From positions 1 through 64,000 of the forward strand of contig JADFDJ010000002.1 of NCBI GenBank assembly GCA_018262895.1: a stretch of 64,000 nt of DNA, read 5' to 3'. The first letter of the stretch is position 1, and the number at the start of each line of letters is the position of its first letter. The stretch comes from Methanomassiliicoccus sp. (lineage in GTDB: Archaea; Thermoplasmatota; Thermoplasmata; Methanomassiliicoccales; Methanomassiliicoccaceae). Shown here piece after piece: positions 59,855 through 64,000 of the stretch. Position numbers and translations under genes: made by a program. Under the pieces are notes generated by a model. The model worked only from the letters and a program-made list of their open reading frames with translations, made no database searches and was not told the DNA's origin.

Positions 59855-60615
59855 ATGATGATGGAGCGTAGGTCGTCAGGGCACATCATGCAGTCTATTC
59901 TGTCTTCCTTGCATCCCAAAGTACGGGAAACCGTTCGCCTTGCCAGGAGAGGTGTGTTGTTGTTCTTGCTGAGGTGGGCGAGGAACACCTTCCGCTTCTC
60001 GCTGTGGGTGGCCCACAGGGCATGGGCGCAGTCCACGTTGGACAGGTGGCCTCTATCGGACCGGATGTCGCTCTTCAGGCGCGGGGGATAGGGGCCGTTG
60101 ATGAGCATCTGCACGTCGTGGTTGGCCTCGATGATGGCCATGTCGGCATCCCGGAGGGCAGCGAACACCTCCGCGCCCACCCTGCCCAGGTCGGTCGCCA
60201 AAAGGACGTTCTTGTCTCCGTAGTGAACGTGGAAAGAGTTGGGATCGGCGGCGTTATGAGATATTGGTAGGGGATCGACGGAGAGGCAGCCGATCTCGAA
60301 CCTCATTCCGGTCTTGAAAAGAATGGTGTCGTGCACAGCACCTATGTTTGAACATGCCAGGGTGGAGCGGTTGCAGCAAATGGGTACCTTATACTTGCGG
60401 GACATGATGCCCGCCCCGCTCACATGATCGGAATGCTCGTGCGTCAGAAGGATGGCGTCAAGGTCATTGGGGTCCAGGCCCACACGGCCCATGAGGTTGG
60501 CGATCCGCCTGCCGGAGATGCCGGCATCGAGCATGATCATGGTGTCCTCGGTGCAAATGACAGAGCAGTTGCCGTCGCTCCCACTGGCCAGGACGTGCAC
60601 CTCTATCGAGCTCAT
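59851..60615 (-). CDS. MBL-fold metallo-hydrolase (YycJ-like)
   Basis: 254 residues of metallo-beta-lactamase fold. The metal motif is THEHSDHVSG, with further ligands in ISHN and the aspartate of ATDLG. It resembles the YycJ/WalJ group of nucleases or hydrolases; the substrate is unknown. Its TAG stop overlaps that of the convergent Gins51-like gene by 4 bases. Start ATG fits MSSIEVHVLASGSDGNCSV, the first strand. Confidence 0.92.
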   Translation of the reverse strand: MSSIEVHVLASGSDGNCSVICTEDTMIMLDAGISGRRIANLMGRVGLDPNDLDAILLTHEHSDHVSGAGIMSRKYKVPICCNRSTLACSNIGAVHDTILFKTGMRFEIGCLSVDPLPISHNAADPNSFHVHYGDKNVLLATDLGRVGAEVFAALRDADMAIIEANHDVQMLINGPYPPRLKSDIRSDRGHLSNVDCAHALWATHSEKRKVFLAHLSKNNNTPLLARRTVSRTLGCKEDRIDCMMCPDDLRSIII

Positions 60616-60968
60616 CGCATCCCAACCTCTATCGTACTTGGGTTAAAATAACTAGCGACCTGTCGTCACCTTGTATGACGACGCATCTGACCGACCTGGC
60701 GATGTTCTTCCATCAGGGTGCGTTGAATGGTCATGATGCTTAACCGCGCCATATTTCAAAATGATCATTGAGCAACAACCTACATTCGCTCACAGGGGAC
60801 CTTCTCCTCAAACTCCTTTCAAACAATATTCTGCACATTTCCGATAGTACCAACAGGGAATGTGGCCTCTTCTCTCACCGTGACGAGAATAATCTACGCT
60901 CATCCGGTCGAACCCTCCCTAAAGTCGATAAGCTCATCATCATCACAGCTCATCTAGCTCCGGTTAAC
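60616..60968. other. 353-base region before the zinc-ribbon gene
   Basis: No supported gene. The open frame leading into the zinc-ribbon gene lacks a recognisable start or family. A 10-bp palindrome AATGATCATT is at 60760-60769. GC is lower than in the neighbours. Confidence 0.3.
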
Positions 60969-61148
60969 ATGCTATGCCCTCAGTGTGGAAAGGAGATGGA
61001 GGAGGGAATGATCAACAGCGATGCCAACATCTTGAGCTGGACGAAAGGGATGCTGAGCATCAGAGGGGACACCCTCAGCTGTGGGGTGGTTGCCTGCTTG
61101 AGGGGTCATAGGTGCATCTCCTGCCGCCTCATCATGGTGAAATATTAG
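60969..61148 (+). CDS. small zinc-ribbon protein (DUF6487-like)
   Basis: 59 residues beginning MLCPQCGKEMEEGMIN. Two Cys pairs, C3-x2-C6 and a second pair in GHRCISCRLIMVKY, form a zinc ribbon; the layout fits the short DUF6487-like family. Function unknown. The start is chosen because the open frame upstream has no conserved sequence; no strong ribosome binding site precedes it. TAG stop. Confidence 0.65.
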   Translation: MLCPQCGKEMEEGMINSDANILSWTKGMLSIRGDTLSCGVVACLRGHRCISCRLIMVKY

Positions 61149-61238
61149 GGGCCAGACAGGCGTTCGGGTCCTGGCTGGCCGGTTCAGGGATGCTCTCTGC
61201 ACGCTTCTGTTCTCTGCCCTCACGAGAGTTCAGAAAGA

Positions 61239-61250
61239 CTTATGTATATC
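61239..61250 (+). promoter_or_regulatory. TATA box of tRNA-Lys
   Basis: CTTATGTATATC lies about 25-36 bases before the first tRNA base, the expected spacing for archaeal tRNA promoters. Confidence 0.5.
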
Positions 61251-61274
61251 GACCATATTTCACGGGCTTACAGG

Positions 61275-61348
61275 GGGCCCGTAGCTCAGCTAGGTAGAGC
61301 AATCGGCTCTTAACCGATGGGCCGAGGGTTCGAATCCCTCCGGGCCCG
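61275..61348 (+). tRNA. trnK: tRNA-Lys (anticodon CTT)
   Basis: A 74-base cloverleaf. The acceptor stem GGGCCCG pairs with CGGGCCC, with G as discriminator. The D-stem is GCTC/GAGC, the anticodon stem ATCGG/CCGAT with loop CTCTTAA gives anticodon CTT (61309-61311), and the T-arm is GAGGG-TTCGAAT-CCCTC. No intron. The terminal CCA is not encoded. It reads AAG. Confidence 0.96.
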
Positions 61349-61357
61349 CTCCCTACT

Positions 61358-61366
61358 ACTTTTATT
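61358..61366 (+). terminator. T-run terminator of tRNA-Lys
   Basis: ACTTTTATT begins about 10 bases after the tRNA end, fitting archaeal T-rich termination. Confidence 0.4.
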
Positions 61367-61479
61367 CACACAATATGACATCTTGATTCGTGAATCCTTA
61401 ACGCAGCATTGGCCCTTGAATCATTGGTACGTAGGTTGGTGGCAGTTATGTACGGTGTTTAGGAATGTTTTGAAGCAAT

Positions 61480-61800
61480 CTATTTGAGCTCAAACACCAC
61501 CATGTCCAGGTCAGAATCGCCAAGGTTCACGATTTCATGCGATTGAGCATCCATGAAGAGGGCCTCACCCGTTTCTAGGTCCATCACATCTACCTTTCCA
61601 GAAGGGTAGGTCAGTTGGGCCTTACCTCCCTTGAGAACATATACAACGTGGTCAGGATGGCTATGCATCGGGGCTTTGTCCCCCGCGGGTATGTGAGCCC
61701 TGAGGACACGCACTCGTTCATTCTCCACTAGGATCCCCGGGGCATTCCTGCCTATTCCCATAGCATCAACGATCTTCTGCTCGTCCTGTGCTGGTCTCAT
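61480..61800 (-). CDS. cupin-fold protein
   Basis: 106 residues with a single cupin barrel: HIPAGDKAPMHSHPDHVVYVLKGG (first metal motif with H-x-H-x4-D/H) and GEALFMDAQSHEIVNLGDSD (second). Substrate unknown; small cupins are isomerases, oxygenases or sensors. The open frame reaches 61929, but the ATG at 61800 follows AGGTGATGTG, so it is the real start. TAG stop. It is divergent from the GPN-loop GTPase. Confidence 0.85.
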   Translation of the reverse strand: MRPAQDEQKIVDAMGIGRNAPGILVENERVRVLRAHIPAGDKAPMHSHPDHVVYVLKGGKAQLTYPSGKVDVMDLETGEALFMDAQSHEIVNLGDSDLDMVVFELK

Positions 61801-61999
61801 CACATCACCTATAAACAGGGCTTCGACAAGCCCAGATATCGTGGGTCCGCCTGGTACTAATAATGAGTGATTTAGCCCACGGGACCTAACAAACCATCGA
61901 TAGTTCCCTCTAACCTGCAACCAGCACATACGTGTTAGTCTTGCGGCGACATTAGCAAACTATATCCATCTCCTCTCCCTGACATCGGACGGCTAGCAC

Positions 62000-62776
62000 A
62001 TGCATTACGTTTACTTCATCGGAACTGCCGGAAGCGGCAAGAGCTCCCTGGTCCAGGCGTTCAGCGAGTGGCTGGATGTCAACGGGATCAACAGCATCAT
62101 CGTCAACCTTGACCCCGGCGCGGACTTCATCCCCTACGAGGCCGACGTGGACATCAGGGACTGGGTCCACCTGGACGAGATCATGTCCGAGTACTCCCTC
62201 GGCCCCAATGGCGCACAGATCGTGGCCTCGGACCTCATGGCGGTTAACGCCAAGGAGTGGGTACCGGTGATAAAGGGTATGGAAACGGATTACTGTCTGA
62301 TCGACACCCCCGGGCAGATGGAGCTTTTCGCCTTCCGCCAGTCGTCCAACGCCCTGGTGGAGGAGCTGGGCCGGGAGGACAGCATGCTTGTTTTCCTCTC
62401 GGACCCCACATTGGCGCGCACCCCCAACGGGTTCGTTTCCGACATGATGCTCTGCGGGATCACCCAGTTCCGCTTCTCCCTCCCCATACTCAACGTCCTC
62501 TCGAAGTCGGACCTTCTCAAGGAGGAGGAGCTGGAGGAGCTCTCCACGTGGTCGCGCGATGCCTATGCCCTCTATAACGCCCTGACGGAGAGGGACATGT
62601 CCTCCCAGACCGTTATCAGCGTCGAGTTCCTGAAGGCCATGGAGAATGTGGGAATGTACAAGGAGTTGACCCCCGTGTCCGCTCTTGAGGGGACGGGCAT
62701 GGAGGATATATACAACACAGTACAGCAGCACTTCGAGGGCGGGGAGGACGCAGGGTCCAGGCCCTCGCTAGAGTAA
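62000..62776 (+). CDS. GPN-loop GTPase
   Basis: 258 residues of the archaeal GPN GTPase family. P-loop GTAGSGKSS (about 8-16), the GPN loop GPNGAQ (68-73), and the DTPGQMELF switch II, with NVLSKSDLL as G4. Eukaryotic relatives assemble RNA polymerase II; the archaeal role is unknown. Its end overlaps the convergent regulator gene by 9 bases. Confidence 0.94.
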   Translation: MHYVYFIGTAGSGKSSLVQAFSEWLDVNGINSIIVNLDPGADFIPYEADVDIRDWVHLDEIMSEYSLGPNGAQIVASDLMAVNAKEWVPVIKGMETDYCLIDTPGQMELFAFRQSSNALVEELGREDSMLVFLSDPTLARTPNGFVSDMMLCGITQFRFSLPILNVLSKSDLLKEEELEELSTWSRDAYALYNALTERDMSSQTVISVEFLKAMENVGMYKELTPVSALEGTGMEDIYNTVQQHFEGGEDAGSRPSLE

Positions 62777-63103
62777 GGCTTCGCCGGCCTGAGAGAAGCT
62801 CTGCTGGTCCGCGGCCACCAGCTGGAAGGTCGCCTTCAGCTTGCCCCTGTCCACGAAGACCAAGGAGTCGTAGATCATTGAGCGGTAGACTGCCCTCTCC
62901 CTTCCCCGGGCATCGTAGCGATATGAGACCTTAGCTACCAGCCCTTTCTTCTCCATGACGCGCAGCCGGGAGAACACATGCGCTACTGGTACTCCCGTTA
63001 TCTTGCATATCTCCAATGCTGAGAGCGGACGGTTCAGAGCTGCCAGGAGGATCTTTGCTGACTTCTCGTCCACAAAGACCTTGGGGGCTCTCATGACCTT
63101 CAT
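62768..63103 (-). CDS. winged-helix transcription regulator (ArsR-like)
   Basis: 111 residues with a winged helix (about 10-75): FVDEKSAKILLAALNRPLSALEICKITGVPVAHVFSRLRVMEKKGLVAKV. The C-terminal part is a short helix region. No metal-binding cysteine motif is present. It may be a local regulator of PAN or an independent gene. ATG leads MKVMRAPKVF. TAG stop. Confidence 0.82.
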   Translation of the reverse strand: MKVMRAPKVFVDEKSAKILLAALNRPLSALEICKITGVPVAHVFSRLRVMEKKGLVAKVSYRYDARGRERAVYRSMIYDSLVFVDRGKLKATFQLVAADQQSFSQAGEALL

Positions 63104-63195
63104 TGATTATTGACTAGACAACAGGCTATATAACAGGTTAGATGTCAGTCCGCTTGACTGATTATCAGGTACAAGATTACAACTCGAGCGTGAAT

Positions 63196-63240
63196 AAGAG
63201 AATAAAAAGTTGAGAATGAAAAGAAGTTTGGAGAAGAGGT
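63196..63240 (-). terminator. T-rich tract after PAN
   Basis: On the minus strand the 45 bases downstream of the PAN stop contain several T-runs such as CTTTTTATT and CTTCTTTTC, typical of archaeal termination. Confidence 0.4.
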
Positions 63241-63242
63241 TT

Positions 63243-64000
63243 TTAAGCGAACATCACGCCGGATTCGACGATCTTCGACGCTTCGTTGTCCAGGACCTTT
63301 ATGATGGCCCTCTCGAAGTCGCTCATGTTGATATGGTCGCGGTTGTCGCGAATGGCGAACATGCCGGCCTCGGTGCAGATTGCCTTGAGATCTGCGCCCG
63401 TAGCACCCTCAGCCTTCATAGCAAGCTCGGATAGGGAGATGTTCTCGTCGATGGCCATCTTCTTGGTGTGGATCTTGAGGATCTCCAGCCTCCCCTCGTA
63501 GCCGGGCACGGGGATCTCGATGATCCTGTCGAACCTACCTGGCCTGAGAAGAGCCTCATCGAGGATGTCAGGGCGGTTGGTGGCCCCGATGATCTTGACC
63601 TCTCCTATGGGGTTGAAGCCGTCAAGCTCCGACAGCAGCTGCATCAGGGTCCTCTGGACCTCCCGATCGCCGCTGGTAGCGACCTCCAGCCTCTTGGCGC
63701 CGATGGAATCTAGCTCATCTATGAACACGATGCTGGGGGCCTTCTCCTTGGCCAGCTCGAACAGCTCACGGACAAGCCTGGCGCCCTCACCGATGTACTT
63801 CTGGACCAGCTCGGAACCCACGAAGCGTATGAATGTAGCGTTGGTCTGGTGCGCTACGGCCTTGGCCAGCAGGGTCTTGCCCGTCCCCGGGGGACCGACC
63901 AGCAGGACGCCCTTGGGGGGCTCGATGCCGACCTTCTTGTAAAGCTCAGGCCGGAGCAGGGGATCCTCCACGGCCTCCCTGACCTCCAGGATCTGCTCCT
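63243..64000 (-). CDS. pan: proteasome-activating nucleotidase PAN (5' end outside window)
   Basis: The C-terminal 252 residues of an AAA+ unfoldase that feeds substrates to the 20S proteasome. Walker A is GPPGTGKT, Walker B is [14 protein letters not shown], the second region of homology has [20 protein letters not shown], and the sensor-2 helix region follows. The C-terminus ends in MFA, whereas the docking motif that opens the proteasome gate is hydrophobic-Tyr-any; here Phe stands for Tyr. The N-terminal coiled coil and OB domain lie outside. TAA stop. Confidence 0.95.
   Translation of the reverse strand, partial: EQILEVREAVEDPLLRPELYKKVGIEPPKGVLLVGPPGTGKTLLAKAVAHQTNATFIRFVGSELVQKYIGEGARLVRELFELAKEKAPSIVFIDELDSIGAKRLEVATSGDREVQRTLMQLLSELDGFNPIGEVKIIGATNRPDILDEALLRPGRFDRIIEIPVPGYEGRLEILKIHTKKMAIDENISLSELAMKAEGATGADLKAICTEAGMFAIRDNRDHINMSDFERAIIKVLDNEASKIVESGVMFA

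Noticed and set aside
1-64000. CRISPR array, prophage, rRNA or rRNA-like segments
   Set aside because: No direct-repeat arrays with spacers, phage structural genes or rRNA sequence were seen on either strand.

Overview
The window looks like a piece of a GC-rich archaeal chromosome from the Thermoplasmata/Methanomassiliicoccales side of the Euryarchaeota. Archaeal informational genes are present: S6e, initiation factor 2 gamma, a Gins51-type replication protein, archaeal-type ProS, TrmI, a PAN proteasome ATPase, CTP-dependent riboflavin kinase, pantoate kinase, PurS/PurL/PurQ and a HerA-type ATPase. A DUF2099 (methanogenesis marker 8) gene points to a methanogen or a close relative. Promoters read as archaeal TATA boxes, and many starts are GTG or TTG behind GGAGGTGA-like ribosome binding sites. 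About a quarter of the stop codons are TAG (hand count), so nothing here suggests amber decoding as pyrrolysine. The assignment is an inference from gene content.

Layout. 1-0.5 kb: 3' part of an IS5-type transposase. 0.6-9.6 kb: MerR-GyrI regulator, AlkZ-like winged-helix protein, DEAD-box helicase, an ABC-2 exporter pair, CPBP protease, an HNH-like zinc protein and a CPA antiporter. 9.8-14.9 kb: VTT-like membrane protein, sodium:neurotransmitter-type symporter, CBS protein, DUF389 membrane protein and cysteine synthase. 15.5-18.7 kb: a carotenoid operon (crtI, crtB, UbiA-type prenyltransferase). 18.8-20.5 kb: a two-flavodoxin plus TetR operon behind tandem palindromic operators. 20.6-24.9 kb: PhzF-like isomerase, a large secreted surface protein behind a hairpin-rich leader, and a small thioredoxin. 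24.9-29.9 kb: THUMP protein, QueG-like Fe-S protein, citrate synthase and oligoendopeptidase F.

30.0-34.1 kb: a MacB-type ABC exporter, a membrane M48 peptidase and a BlaI/MecI repressor, with two 17-bp dyads upstream of the exporter. 34.2-37.1 kb: peroxiredoxin, GyrI-like protein, a two-helix membrane protein, a 51-residue basic protein behind a 22-bp palindrome, and candidate structured RNAs. 37.1-44.1 kb: S6e, eIF2-gamma, PIN nuclease, DUF2099, RibK and purSLQ. 44.2-55.1 kb: surface transglutaminase-like protein, MarC, TrmI, ICMT-type methyltransferase, ProS, Prs, HerA-type ATPase, DUF357, pantoate kinase and CoaBC. 55.1-64 kb: a TnpB relic, thymidylate kinase, a second transglutaminase-like surface protein, Toprim and DUF167, Gins51, MBL hydrolase, tRNA-Lys(CTT), cupin, GPN-loop GTPase, a winged-helix regulator and PAN (cut by the window edge).

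Most of the window is housekeeping. The parts worth a second look are the three locally regulated modules (carotenoid, flavodoxin/TetR, BlaI/peptidase/ABC), the short basic gene with its palindrome, the structured leader of the surface protein, and the transposon relics. No CRISPR array, rRNA or recognisable defence island was found.
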